DNA from: Amyelois transitella
Taxonomy: Eukaryota; Arthropoda; Insecta; Lepidoptera; Pyralidae
Length of the DNA: 64,000 nucleotides
NCBI RefSeq assembly: GCF_032362555.1
Contig: NC_083520.1
Location: 7,068,001 to 7,132,000, forward strand
Direction of reading: 5' to 3'
In this document: piece by piece, positions 12,289-24,100 of the stretch
Position numbering within the stretch: position 1 is the first letter of the stretch
Layout: every line of letters begins with the position of its first letter
Notes under the pieces: generated by a model
Database searches by the model: none
Told to the model about the DNA's origin: nothing
What the model saw: only the letters and a program-made list of their open reading frames with translations
Translations under genes and position numbers: made by a program

Positions 12289-15200
12289 AAGAAAAAAGAA
12301 TAATATAATAGAATAATAATAACGTCACAAACTCAGAGCAGTAAAGTTCATTCTACCGCTTATAGTTTATCTGTTCTATAACAAAGTACATATAATTAAT
12401 TTATTACGAATCTCGCGAAAACGCACCCACATCATTATTTTATTAATTAAATTGTAGACCAAATGAAAATTGGAAAATTCTAAATGGATCATCAATTTGA
12501 CAACGCTCGCGGTTTTTCCTCTGGCTGTAACAACGTTATTTTGCTGGTTTACTATATCGAGACCGCAGGCCCGATCAGATGGCCGCTTTTATTTAGATAC
12601 ATAATTAAATATTTATTAAACGAATATCTCAATTATACATTAAACCGATTTTAATTTCATGTGCGAGCGCGCAAAATTAGGAACAGTGATCGGTCGGACC
12701 GCAAAATGAAGTGGGATCGTTCAATTCGGCACGAACGCAAAGTAATCAAACGACAGAAAGGTAGCGGCTTCAGTAATATTGGCATACTTGAGTTCCTAAA
12801 GAGAATGCAATGCCCGGTTGTAGGTACGAGTATAAATCTGGCTCGTATACGGCCACTATCCTTCGATGATATAAAAATTTGGTTACGGATGGTAATATGT
12901 TTAGTATAATTATAAGACCATTATAAACTTGTCTCAAACTTAAACTCAAACTCAAAATATTTATCGCATAACTGTGTAGACATGTAGATGGAATTTTAAA
13001 TACTTTCCTACTTATTTTAGTGCTGTGAGCATTTAAAGGATGATTACATTAGTATTTACCTACTTCTTGAAATGTATGAACAAGGCAGTGAATAAGTTAA
13101 TACAATACTTACTACGCCGCCAGAAAAAAGTAAGTTTATTGATTTAGAATTAAGTTTTAATATAGCCCGCATTTAGGTCACATTTTAATTAACCTGTGGA
13201 AAATACAATTATCCAGACTAATTAAGACTTATAATTCATTCTCGTCATATTTGCGTGCCAATTTTATATAGCTATTAAATTTCTAACTATATCAAACTAA
13301 TAATAATAACATACCTACATATTATATCATGTAAACCGTTTGAAGTATATTTTAAATTGGCCATAACTTCTATTTTCCTTAATCAATTTAGACCAAACAA
13401 CATTTTTACAACGATCCTAATTATTTGTAATCCATCTGTGAAAACTGCATTCATATCCATTAAGTAGTTTCAAAGTTGAGACGCACTTACCAGACTGAAA
13501 GACAAAAATACCAAAATTGGTTTTTAGTTTCTGTTATTGCCCCCTATCACATCTTGGAAAAATATTTAATGTATAGGCACTCCAGTACTATCTTATAAAT
13601 ATTAACGTAAATACTTATACAATACATAAGGAGTAGAATATTGTGTCCTCTCATTATTTTATAACCCTCTTGTGCCAGTAGCGTAAATCATTATCCAATA
13701 CTTTTGCTGTGTTGTGTTGTGACTATATGCCCCGTCGAGAATTATAACTTTAATGAGTTTTCTGAACTACAAACGTTTTACTCAATTTAAGAGTGTTCAT
13801 ATTTCGCAGATATAAATAGTTCTCAGTTAGTGCTCTCTGCAGTTTTACCATAGAATTCTAATCCACGAAGTCTCGTCTACAAATTTATGAAACCTATAAG
13901 TACTTATAAAGGAAAGATCTGTCCTAAATAAACACCAAGAGATGACGACTTAGGTACATACTTATTCAAAAATCTAGGACAATATTTTTACGGGATCGAA
14001 GAAATTCAGAAATTAAACACTTTATTCGATGATGCACAATTTCAAGCTCCTAAAAATGCCAATTGAAATATTCAACACTGTGTACGTGCCACCCATCGCG
14101 TAGAGTACCATCAAATATAAATACAAAGACAATGGTTGCCGAATCACCATTTATTTCGATATATCAATTGTTGAATCATTGCGAATAAACACGCTCGAAC
14201 AATAAATATGTTATTCTATGTATTTCAATTTGAATAACCTTCACTGCACGATAGTCGTAAGTTTTTTTAATAGGTATAATCGTAATTTTCACACTGTAGG
14301 CAACAATTAAGTACTCGAACATAAGCAGACAAAAGGCAAATGTATTTTCAATTTGGTTCTTCAGATTGCACGTACTGGCAGTTAGTATTTTTAGATTTCA
14401 GTGAATTACGCTCAATTTTTCAAATGTCTTTAGTTTAATCGTGACGGATACTTGCTTATTCGTAAATTCCCACGATAGTGAATTGTTAATTGCACAGAAT
14501 AAAGTTATACTAAGAAAGGCAGTAATGTCTGATGCTAGTAACTTATGCTCTTTTCCTATACGTTAAAAATGTTAGAATTAATAAAATTAGGAAGAAAAGA
14601 ATCCCAACAACAAAGTTCATCCTCTGTCAAAGTCAACCATGCTGGCTCGCTGCCAATATTTTGCAAATGTACTTTCACCGGTCAATGTCACATGTATCTA
14701 AGGGACAAAGGGTGATTGTATTCAAGATTTCGGCGACGTGAGCCCACTTTCGAAGATTTACTACACCTCGCATGAATCACAGGCAAACCCGATGCGTACG
14801 CGCAGAGTTCCGCACGCGTGACCTCCATATTAACAAGTGGCGTAACAATCATGTCTGTATTGATATGAGGATGTATAGATAATGTATGGGTTTTTCATTC
14901 TACAGAAGGAAGATATACCATGAAGACTATAGCTTGTTCCAATTGTGGGCAAAAGCGCACTTGAATTGAGCATGCTCATACCACCTTAGACCTCTTTTCA
15001 GCATCAGGCAGATTGAAAATAAATGCACTCAAATTTTCTACATCTAAGCAATATTTTGAACATAATACACGTTTTAATTCTCATACGTGATTATATAGGT
15101 ATACCCACATATATAAAAAAATCTAGTAGAGACTAGTTATTGGAAACGAAACAGTGACGTATTATATAAAAAACAGGTCATTATTTACGTAAGAACTCGG

Positions 15201-15677
15201 GTACTACACGTCACGAGTTAAATCTGGATTTTCCTCTATTAATTGTATGTCTGTCAATATCGCCAGCTTGTGTGATCTCGTGACTGTGTGACGCCTTCAC
15301 AACAAGAAATGTTTATTTATAGGTTGTATTCTAAGTAAATCAGAAATTTATTAGATTTTCCCATGCGTTTATATATGGAAACGTATAAATATATCTGATC
15401 TATTTTATCCTGATAATAGACCTTTTATATTCGAGTAAGTAGACTTGTACACATGAAATGTTTTTATTAAAATGTTCCTTTCATTCTATTTTTTAAGGTT
15501 TAAATAATGAGGTTGCATTCACAGTATTTAAATAAGTCAAAGGGCACAGGTCTAGAGAAGTGATGATCTAACCAGGATGTCCATCTTCAACGTCAAAACC
15601 ACTACATGGCATTTTGCGAACCTATAGTTATAGAACGGTGCAGAACACATTTACACGCGGGCAAAAACTAAATACTA

Positions 15678-15783
15678 CATACATACATATGGTCACGTCC
15701 ATATCCCATGCGGGGTAGACAGAGCCAACAGTCTTGAAGACTAAATGGCCACGTTCAGCTATTTGGCTTAATGATAGAATTGA
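15678..15783 (+). repeat. Family A repeat, 5' half, abutting a RUNX splice acceptor
   Basis: The 5' half of family A (catacatacatatggtcacg through ttggcttaatgatagaattg) stops about 28 bases before the RUNX exon at 15811. The branch-point region of that intron is therefore at or beside the end of the repeat. Confidence 0.75.
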
Positions 15784-15810
15784 CTAAATACTATTTATTT
15801 ATTTTTTCAG

Positions 15811-18800
15811 AGAGTAGCGGGAACATCCTAGGTGCAAGTGAATGGAACACGGGATACCCATCCACCGCATCGGTCTACCCCGCAGCGTACGGACCCCTCC
15901 AGCCAACCTATTATAAGCCTGATCCCACGATACATATACCTTCAGGTAATTGTTATAGGTAGCTTATTATTTTTAAAAAGTATTTAAGAAATTATGTAGC
16001 AATTAAAAAAAAAGCTTTTAAAAAATGTAATGAAAGAAAAGCGGGTGCTCCCAAAAAGATAAGTAATAGAAATTCCTATAGTTTCATTTCTGAGGCAACA
16101 TAGACTAAGCATTTTAAGAACTAAGTTCTCTTCCTTAAAATTCGTATAAATGCTGAACCTTTACGCCGCATGTGAAGTGAAGTATTGTTTTATGCTAAAG
16201 CTGAGTATGTAATCGATAAATCATTTTGACAGATAAGAGAAAGATGTAAATAAATAGATATACAGTTCGATCTGGAAGTTTTCTGGTTAGTAGGGGCTAT
16301 TCAGAATTTTCTAAAGGCATTATATCTCTCTCTCTCAGAGATGGATCATTTACATTCAGGTTTGCCTCTATAACTTCGGTTACGATATGATTAAGATAAT
16401 CCAGTAAATTGATTGATATAATTAGGTCATTGATTGACCTATGAAATAAATTTTGGCACACCAGTTAGATACCTATATATTTGGTAAATACTAAAGGAAA
16501 CAAAAGAAGAAAATGTGTTTCCGCAAATTTTTTAACTTAATTATTTATATCATTAACAAATTATTCTTAATTAAGTCATCAACACCCAACAACGGTAACA
16601 ACATATCAAGACAGTATACAATTACATTATCCAATACAAATCAAAACCACAGCCGCTATATCTATCTGTACGCACTCGGTACCTAGTTTACCTCCAATAA
16701 TAAAACAAAGCTGCACTTATTAATATTATTAATTTGCGATAAACATACTCCCTCAATTTATAACCATGTAATGTAGCGGTACACCGCAATGATAGTGACT
16801 GAATTATAATAATAGTGAAAATCCTAAAAGTGCACTAGGGTTTATTTCTGAAATTACTGAATTGGTAATTTATTTGCACTTTGCAGAATAAATGAACTCT
16901 ACGTTAATATATAAATAATTAACATATGTCGGTTTTAACTTTGGAAACCACAAATACACATAAACCAAATATGTTTTTAAAAATCTCCTCGCGGATTTTC
17001 ACTGGCCGATAAGAAAACCTTTTGAGATCCTATGATAAGATGACCTTAAAGCATGGAAGTGAAAAGAAGTTAGAAGCAAACTAACTTTCCTTGGGTAACC
17101 TTTTACTTTCTGTTTTTTTGTCGTCCTCTTTTCCTTTCCATGTCTTTCTGATTAGGTGGCATACCTAATTAGAAAGAGACTTAACAGTGAATATTTCTCT
17201 TAATTTTGCTAACTATTCCTGAAAGAAATAAAATAAGTAAATAAAAATAAAATAGCCTTTATTAAATCTCAATTGCATTATAAAATTAAATAAGTACATT
17301 GCTTATTCACACACATTTCCATTTTTTTACTTAATATTATCTATCAATTTATTATTATTCACATATTCTTAAAATATCCTTATTAATTATATATTTTTTT
17401 ATTTACATTATATAGTTAGTGCATGCATATAATCACGTCTATATCCCTTGCGCGGTTGACAGAACCAACAGTTTTAAAAAGACTGATAGGCCACGTTCAG
17501 CTGTTTGGCTTAATGATAAAATTGAGATTCAAATAGTGACAGGTTGCTAGCCTAAAAGAAGAATCTTAAGTTTATAAGCATATCCCTTAGTCGCCTTTTA
17601 CGACATCCATAGGAAAGAGATGGAGTGGTCCTATTCTTTTTTCAAATGGTGTCGGGAACCACACGGCACATGTTGATACATAGTTCGTAGGTATTGTTCA
17701 ATAATTTGTAACAGTCTCCTCTTCGGCGTAGGGCTCCTCCAACTTCCTCCACTTTTCTCTAGGTATGTCAGGCTTGTCTCCTCCACCCTGTTTCACATCT
17801 TTCCCTGAATATGACTTCCCATCTTTTCCTTTGTCTGCTGAATGGTTACCGACCATAACGGTAACCATTCAGTTATTTTCTTAACCCATCTATCTTTGGC
17901 ATTCTACTTATGTGACTGTGAATTATTATCCTTTCCAGTACATACATAAGTTTACTGAAAGGAAACAAAATCAAAATGTTTTTTCTTCTAAATTCTTTTC
18001 TAAAGATCTTTCAGATTATTTTATTGCAAATAAGAAGTACTTTCTTCATTTTCTTTCAAAAAAAGTTTGTATAATTTTAACATCGCTTTAAGTCTTATAT
18101 GTGTTAGTCAGTGGAACAGTGACTCATGACTTCGTCAGAAAAGTTGCGATATTAATGTAGTTTCCAATTTACGTTTAATGTCGTAAGTACGTCATCAAAA
18201 GCATAACTCAATTAATTGGTTGTTTAGCTGTTAATTAATTTTGTTGTCATTATTCGGCAACGCAAAAAAATATGGACAGACTTGTAGCAACCAAATATTA
18301 CCTATCAACCACAGATAAGTAAAAGGGAGATATTAAAAATGAATGAAAAGAATTATAGGCCACGTTCAGCTGAACAGCTGATCATCATCAGCTATCATGA
18401 TGCTGCGTATTTTTTGCGAGTGGTTCCCGGCCCCCATAGAAAAAAGAATAGGACCACTCCATTTCTCTCCCATGGATGTCGTAAAAGGCAACTCAGGGAT
18501 AGGCTTACAAACTTGGGATTCTTTTTTAGGCGATGGGCTAGCAACCTGTCACTAGTTGAATCTCAATTCTATCGTTAAGCCAAAGTCTTGAAAAGACTTA
18601 ATGGCCACGTTCAGCTAGAACGTGGCCATTCAGTCTTTTCAAGACTGTTGGCTCTGTTTACCCCGCAAGGGATATAGACGTGAATATATGTATGTATTAA
18701 AAATGATTTAGATTTTTAAGATGTATCTAACATTTTAGTTTTATATTTTTGTGGAATTACATTCTATCAACCTACAAAATTCTCTTTCTTTTTACAGTAA

Positions 18801-19318
18801 TACCAGAAATCCCCCTAGGACATGCCGACTATGGGGGCTTTCAGACATCGCCAGCGACCTTCAAGGGTAGCCCGAGTGGCACCGGCGCTTCGCTGACCGA
18901 CCTGAACGCCCCCACGCCCATGACGCCGCAGCGATACGATGCCGGCTACTACAACAGCTGGTCTAACACCTACAACTATAATAATTACCAGTACAACAAT
19001 ATCAATAACAACCCTTCTTGCCTGCAGTCCCATGCACCCTACATAAACCCTAACCCCCAGATGATCCTGCCAAACCTTTATTCCACAGTCAATCAAAACC
19101 AAATACACGTACATTTGCACAGCTCAGGGGATAAACATAATTTAGAGCAGTACATACCGAGTGAGATTAAAATTAGCGATATCGATGGGGGGATATCGAT
19201 AACGACTGAACTTCAAGGTGGTGGGGAAGGAACAGGGTTAGTGCAGACTTGCGAATCCGGGGACGAGAAGCACGGGCTCTACGGCGCTGGCAATCAGGAG
19301 GTGTGGCGACCCTATTGA
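15811..19318 (+). CDS. Runt-family (RUNX) transcription factor, C-terminal exons (5' part not seen)
   Basis: Two exons: 15811-15945 and 18798-19318, stop TGA at 19316-19318. Phases agree: the first begins at codon position 2 and ends after position 1, and the second resumes at position 2. Together they encode about 217 residues. The protein ends exactly in VWRPY, the C-terminal motif with which Runt-family proteins recruit the corepressor Groucho/TLE. The preceding sequence is low-complexity and rich in Pro, Tyr, Asn and Ser (for example YYNSWSNTYNYNNYQYNN), typical of the fast-evolving tail of these factors. The Runt DNA-binding domain is not in the window, so I cannot tell runt, lozenge, RunxA and RunxB apart. 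The inference rests mainly on VWRPY at the very C-terminus plus this composition. A poly(A) signal follows 70 bases after the stop. Confidence 0.75.
17421..17669 (+). repeat. Family A repeat, full length
   Basis: One of the complete copies: gcatataatcacgtctatat start, aatagtgacaggttgctagc in the middle, cgccttttacgacatccata, and a cgggaaccacacggcac end. About 249 bp. Confidence 0.85.
17838..17872. repeat. Perfect short inverted repeat, 13-bp arms
   Basis: ctgaatggttacc at 17838-17850 pairs with ggtaaccattcag at 17860-17872 around a 9-base loop. Confidence 0.7.
18419..18696 (-). repeat. Family A repeat, reverse orientation, with internal inverted duplication
   Basis: Reads as family A in reverse from gagtggttcccggcccccat to the gggatatagacgtgaatata end. 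The segment that is normally single (agtcttttcaagact plus the gccacgttc block) is present twice in opposite orientation at 18584-18646. An extra ggccacgttcagctgaacag fragment lies just outside at 18358-18380. Confidence 0.8.
18584..18646. repeat. Inverted repeat, 29-bp arms, inside family A copy
   Basis: Arms 18584-18612 and 18618-18646 are reverse complements with one mismatch and a 5-base spacer. Confidence 0.85.
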
Positions 19319-19387
19319 CAGTACGCTAATCCTTATGAAGAAAATCAACATTCCGTTGTACATATTGTGATATAATTTTATAGCTAA

Positions 19388-19393
19388 AATAAA
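19388..19393 (+). terminator. Poly(A) signal of the RUNX gene
   Basis: AATAAA 70 bases after the stop codon gives a short 3' UTR. Confidence 0.5.
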
Positions 19394-20862
19394 TTGTAAA
19401 GAAATATTAATGTTAAACATTAATTACCTGGGTGTAGTTATTAATTGTTAACGTACTTATCATATTTAAATATAAGAGATTAAATTAATACATAAATTAT
19501 ATGGTTTTTCATTGGTTTACTTAAAGCTGGTTGAGTGGTCTTGCCGGAACCCAGGCAATGCTAGGTATCGATATTATTAGCAAGATCAGAAAAAGATGAA
19601 GAAAAGAAGAGTAACTATTAGCAAGCCCCAAAAATAACCCCTATAAGTTATAATTATCTTTTCAAATTTATTTAAAATTCCGCAAATCAACTCCCAACGC
19701 CATCTATCGTTTATGCATGCCTATATAGGTAGATACTCTCAGAAGTCTGAAACTGACACTACTTTCATGTAGGGTACCTACATGAGAGTAGTGTGAGTTT
19801 CAGACTGCTTAGATTATAGTAAGTTGCTAGGTACCCTTCCACCCTTTGGTTTACAGACAGTAATGAAAGATGGATGTTATGACATTCAACCCAGCTACAG
19901 GTAGCTTTCAAGTCTATTCTATTAGCTCTGTATTCAGTAGCCGTATAGAGACGTGATAATATATGTATTTGTGAATTCTAATTTCTTTTAATTACTTTCA
20001 CAATATGTGCACTGATGGGTTATTTTTTCAGTGTATGTGACTGTGACCATCAATTAAAAGTTTTTAAAAAGCTAATACGTAAGGTTTTTAAATCTGTGGT
20101 AAGAAATAATACTAACTTCTACTGTCATTGTCAATGTTGTTTTTTAAACCTCTTTTAGTTTAAAAAAGTAAAAGTCGTAAAGTCGTAAAAGGTATGACAG
20201 TGAGTGATATAAGCAGTGACAGCCTACCTAGCCTACCATAGAACATAGAATTTAAAAACAGAAATGTTACGGGGGCGTGGCCAGCGTGTTAAAGTTAAAA
20301 CTCATGAGTCTTAACTGTCATGATCCAATTGTTTGTATACTTTGTTGTTGATTTTACCTAGGCAAATATTTATTATTCCCTTTTTTAACACTTCGGATTT
20401 CTTCAAAGATAGAGAAAGATGGTAGATAAGCTTATCAATCTTCATGAATATGGCTTTAGGGTAGTAATTCAAATACGTTAAAGGGAAATAAGTCTAACAG
20501 GCTATCTCTTTTTGATAAACATAAGAGGTGGAAAGAGAGAGAAAATAAGACATATTACCTTTCGTTGTTCCAGAGTATGTTACATAATTAGAACGAAAAT
20601 TCTTATCTGTGGATGTTACGAAGAAAATAATTTTATACGAAAAATTGCTAATGCGCATGCTGTGAGTGTCAATTTCTAGGGCTGTATGCAGTTAATTTTT
20701 TAACGTTTATCTTGGACGAAAAGTCAACCAATCAAAAAGCTGTTATTTTGTATGACACTATTGCCCAGTGTATTTGTATTATCACGTCCGTGTTTTTACT
20801 CTTTGGTTTAAATTTGCTATATTTTTTTATACTAGCAACACACGAACAAAGTGCTACGTGAT
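19394..20862. other. Intergenic region between RUNX and fl(2)d
   Basis: No exon recognised. It contains a 28-bp inverted repeat at 19745-19805, a diverged reverse fragment of family A at about 19908-19972 (ending in gagacgtgataatatatgta), and AT-rich sequence leading to the fl(2)d promoter. Confidence 0.55.
19745..19805. repeat. Inverted repeat, 28-bp arms
   Basis: Arms 19745-19772 and 19778-19805 pair with two mismatches around a 5-base centre (ggtac). Confidence 0.8.
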
Positions 20863-21153
20863 AAAATGGCGGCTGTCGTGTTTCTTTTCATGACCTCATA
20901 AAATCTATTTTTTTAACACTATTCAAGTGGAAAATATAGTTTTAAACAACAATTTCTAAATACATAAGTGACGGTTTTAATTATTTAATCGTAAGTATAA
21001 TTTTTATGGTGTATTTAATACAAATTAAATGCGTAATTTTTCAGGTTCATGATAACGGCGGTCAAAATGCAAATTTCGATAATTTCTCATATTTGTCGTT
21101 GTGTATTTGTTTGCAGTCAAAAAAGGCCTTCATATCCTAATTGTAAGAGTGCA
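20863..21153 (+). promoter_or_regulatory. fl(2)d promoter-proximal region with 5' UTR intron
   Basis: AAAATGGCGGC at 20863-20873 fits the YY1/Pho core, a motif often at or just after transcription starts. A consensus donor gtaagt at 20991 and acceptor tttgcag ending at 21116 define a likely 126-base intron in the 5' UTR, just before the chosen start codon at 21154. The start of transcription itself is not visible. Confidence 0.4.
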
Positions 21154-24100
21154 ATGTCTGAAGAGACAGAGCGCCATGGCGAAGCGGCGTGTGATAGCAA
21201 CGCAGGAGGCGGTGGCGGCACGAAAGAGACGCGAGTGTTATTGACCCCTCATCAGCTCGACGCTGCCTCTGCCGACTCCCTTCGGTCCGCGTGGAGAACC
21301 CAGGACTTGTACATTGGCCACCTTGAGACTTTGAACAAACAATTGGAAGGTATTTACGAAAGTTTCGGCTTGTAGCGGCCCGCGAATAGGTCTCATCGAC
21401 CGACAAGTTATGTTTCCATTTAAATCGACAATACTTTAACTAAATTACTAGTGATACTGTTATGACACAATTTGAAAATATTTTACTGTGATAAATGTTA
21501 TTTGAAAATATGTGGTACGGGTGTATTTAGGTGTTATAAATTTAGTTATGATGAAGATTGGTATTGCTGTGCCAGTGGAGTGATCAGTGGTAGTGATTAT
21601 GATGGAAGGCCAAGTGAAGTCTCTGGGGGATCCTGGAGAGGTGATTATTTGCAGTGGTGTTCTGCCTTCGTTTCTACTCAAGAAAAGAGCCTCGCTTGGT
21701 GTATTTTCTCAGAAAAAAGTAAATATATTTTGATTTGCTTATCTTATTACATTATGTGCTTTTGATATATTTTAATTATTATCACTGTGTTAGCTAACTA
21801 CATGTGTACTTTTAGCTTTAACTTAATATTTATAAGGCAATATTTACATTGGGCTACTTTTTTCTAGCTGGCACAAAATACTAAATGTCCAGTTATAAGT
21901 GTTATGTGTTATAGGGAGAGTGGTTCCCGGCACCAATAAAAAAAAAATAGGACCACTCCATCTCCTTCCCATGGATGTTGTAAAAGGCGACTAAGAGATA
22001 GGCTTATAAACTTGGGATTTTTCTTTTAGGCGATGGGCTAGCGACCTGTCTCTATTTGAATCTCAATTCTATCATTAAGCCAAACATCTAAATGTGGCCT
22101 ATCGGTCTTCAAGACTGTTGGCTCTGTCTACCCTGCAAGGGATATGGATGTGATTGTATGTATATAAAAGTGGAAACACCTTGCCATATTTTGTGTGTAC
22201 TTTTCAGTTCTGATCATCTTATTTTACATAAACAAGATATTTACATAACTATTATTATAACTTTAAAAATACTTACAATTTAAAAATAATATAAATAAAA
22301 GAAGGTATTACAATACCACCCAGTTAAAACAAGTATATTATGTCTGAATCAAATAATGTACAACCAGTACGAGATTAACAATAGAAAAATGGACAGTGTT
22401 TGTGGCCAACTTGAATAAAGTACATCATTGACTTGCCCACTAATAACCTGTGCATAAGTAGATATTTAATAATAATATATAAATATATACGGGACAAATT
22501 ACACTGATTGAGTTAGCCTCGAAGTAAGTTCGAGACTTGTGTTACGAGATACTAACTCAACGATACTATATTTTATAATAAATACTTATATAGATAAACA
22601 TCCAAGACCCAGGCCAATCAGAAAAAGTTCTTTTCTCATCATGCCCTGGCCGGGATTCGAACCCGGGACCTCCGGTGTCACAGACAAGCGTACTACCGCT
22701 GAGCCACAGAGGCCGTAATTTAGATTTAACAGATAAATTCTGCTTATAATAATGCTGTTGATACTAACATTATTCTATAAGTTTAGTTTTAAGAATTTAC
22801 TGCACCAAGATTGGAAGCCATATTTGCATGAGTTCTTTTTCTAACCAATGTAAATTAATATTCTTGAATTTAAATGTACTTATGATTTTTCTTGTCACTT
22901 ATGGCTATGCCTGTCCCATATTAGTACACAAGGCTGACAACTCCAACAGACAGATTTCATATAAAACCAGTCAAAGTAATAACTTTATTGTGGAGTACAT
23001 ATAAATAGGGATACTATTAGATATTTTATTCATTCAACATTAACCAATGTTGTGCAACCAAAAGATGTGTTGTTTGAGATGTCCCATAATAATGAATTTA
23101 AAAATAATAATAATTTAAATATTTCATTAAGATTGAGAGTAGTGTTATCATCTGTATAAAGTCATGACGTTCTTATCTTTCTACTTCATGTTATGTAAAC
23201 ATAACATTTCCTATTTCTTAATAGTGATTAGGGATAAAAGGGTCACAATCAATATGTATTTATTTTTCATCTTCTGTTTTTTTAATTCATTATCCTAATT
23301 AAGAGAATAATTATTTCTCATGGTTAGGATAATGGTCACTCCATTAAAAAAATATCTCTTGATGTACCTTATTGAGTACTGTTGGGGACAAATCATTTCC
23401 TTAAAAATGAAATACAAAATATTCATACCTTGGTTGTCAGCCAAATATGTAAGTATAAGATAGGCATGCCATTGGTAAATTGTATTTCAACTTTTGTGCT
23501 GTCACTTGTATACTTAATTGTGTAATTGAAATATTATTATAATGTTATGTTTTGCTTAAATTTCTTTGAAAAATTATATGTTAATAGCAATATAAGTCTA
23601 ATGTTTAATGTGATAATATAAATATCGCATCTAAAATCCCATACAGGATAGACAGAGCCAACATTCTCAAAAAGACTAAAAGGCCATATTCAGGCTGGCT
23701 GGCTTATTAAGATAGCTATCTATTGTATCTTATTTAATTGTATGTATTTTATTTTGAATTTTGTTATGCTTTTTGTCATTGAGCCTATCAACATAATTAG
23801 TGTTTGAAAGCACTGTTTGACAAGTGCAATGAAAAAAATATAGTTAAACTTTTACTAGCTATTGGCCATTGCATAAATTATCATGGAATTAATTGTAAAT
23901 TTTAATTCATAAATGCAAAATTTTCTTCCTGATATTACAAAAGAGTGGTCTGTATACTTAACTAGATCTATCCAAGTTATATATATATGGCGGGATACTG
24001 TTTGAAAAAATTATGTTTAAAATGCATTTGCAAAATTTGATATTAATGAAATCTGCCATCTGAAAACAAGCCATGCGAAGCACATGGAGGCAATACCTAC

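Larger units (their letters stand above)
1..15810. other. Long stretch without recognised exons, probably intron or regulatory DNA of the RUNX gene
   Basis: I found no exon here that joins in phase to the RUNX exon at 15811, and no Runt DNA-binding domain. All open frames are short and lack splice context or family similarity. The stretch holds several dispersed repeats (listed separately), a GATA microsatellite, a G-quadruplex-like tract at 11580-11611, and some GC- and CpG-richer islands (about 3660-3900, 4080-4160, 6600-6780, 10200-10330, 11400-11650) in otherwise AT-rich DNA. These islands could be enhancers. Because the RUNX gene needs upstream exons on this side, I infer that much of this is its intron or 5' flank. 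Confidence 0.5.
15946..18797 (+). other. RUNX intron
   Basis: GT at 15946 and AG at 18796-18797 bound this 2.85-kb intron. It holds two family A copies (17421-17669 and 18419-18696), two inverted repeats, and a pyrimidine-rich acceptor tract. No other coding exon was recognised. Confidence 0.65.

Noticed and set aside
21472..21765. 97-codon open frame just after the first fl(2)d exon
   Set aside because: It sits in intron 1, shows no recognisable protein features, and does not fit the splice phase of exon 2.
22642..22716. Possible tRNA gene on the minus strand
   Set aside because: The T arm and B box are perfect but the acceptor stem pairs at only about four of seven positions, and the sequence continues into a SINE body and tail.
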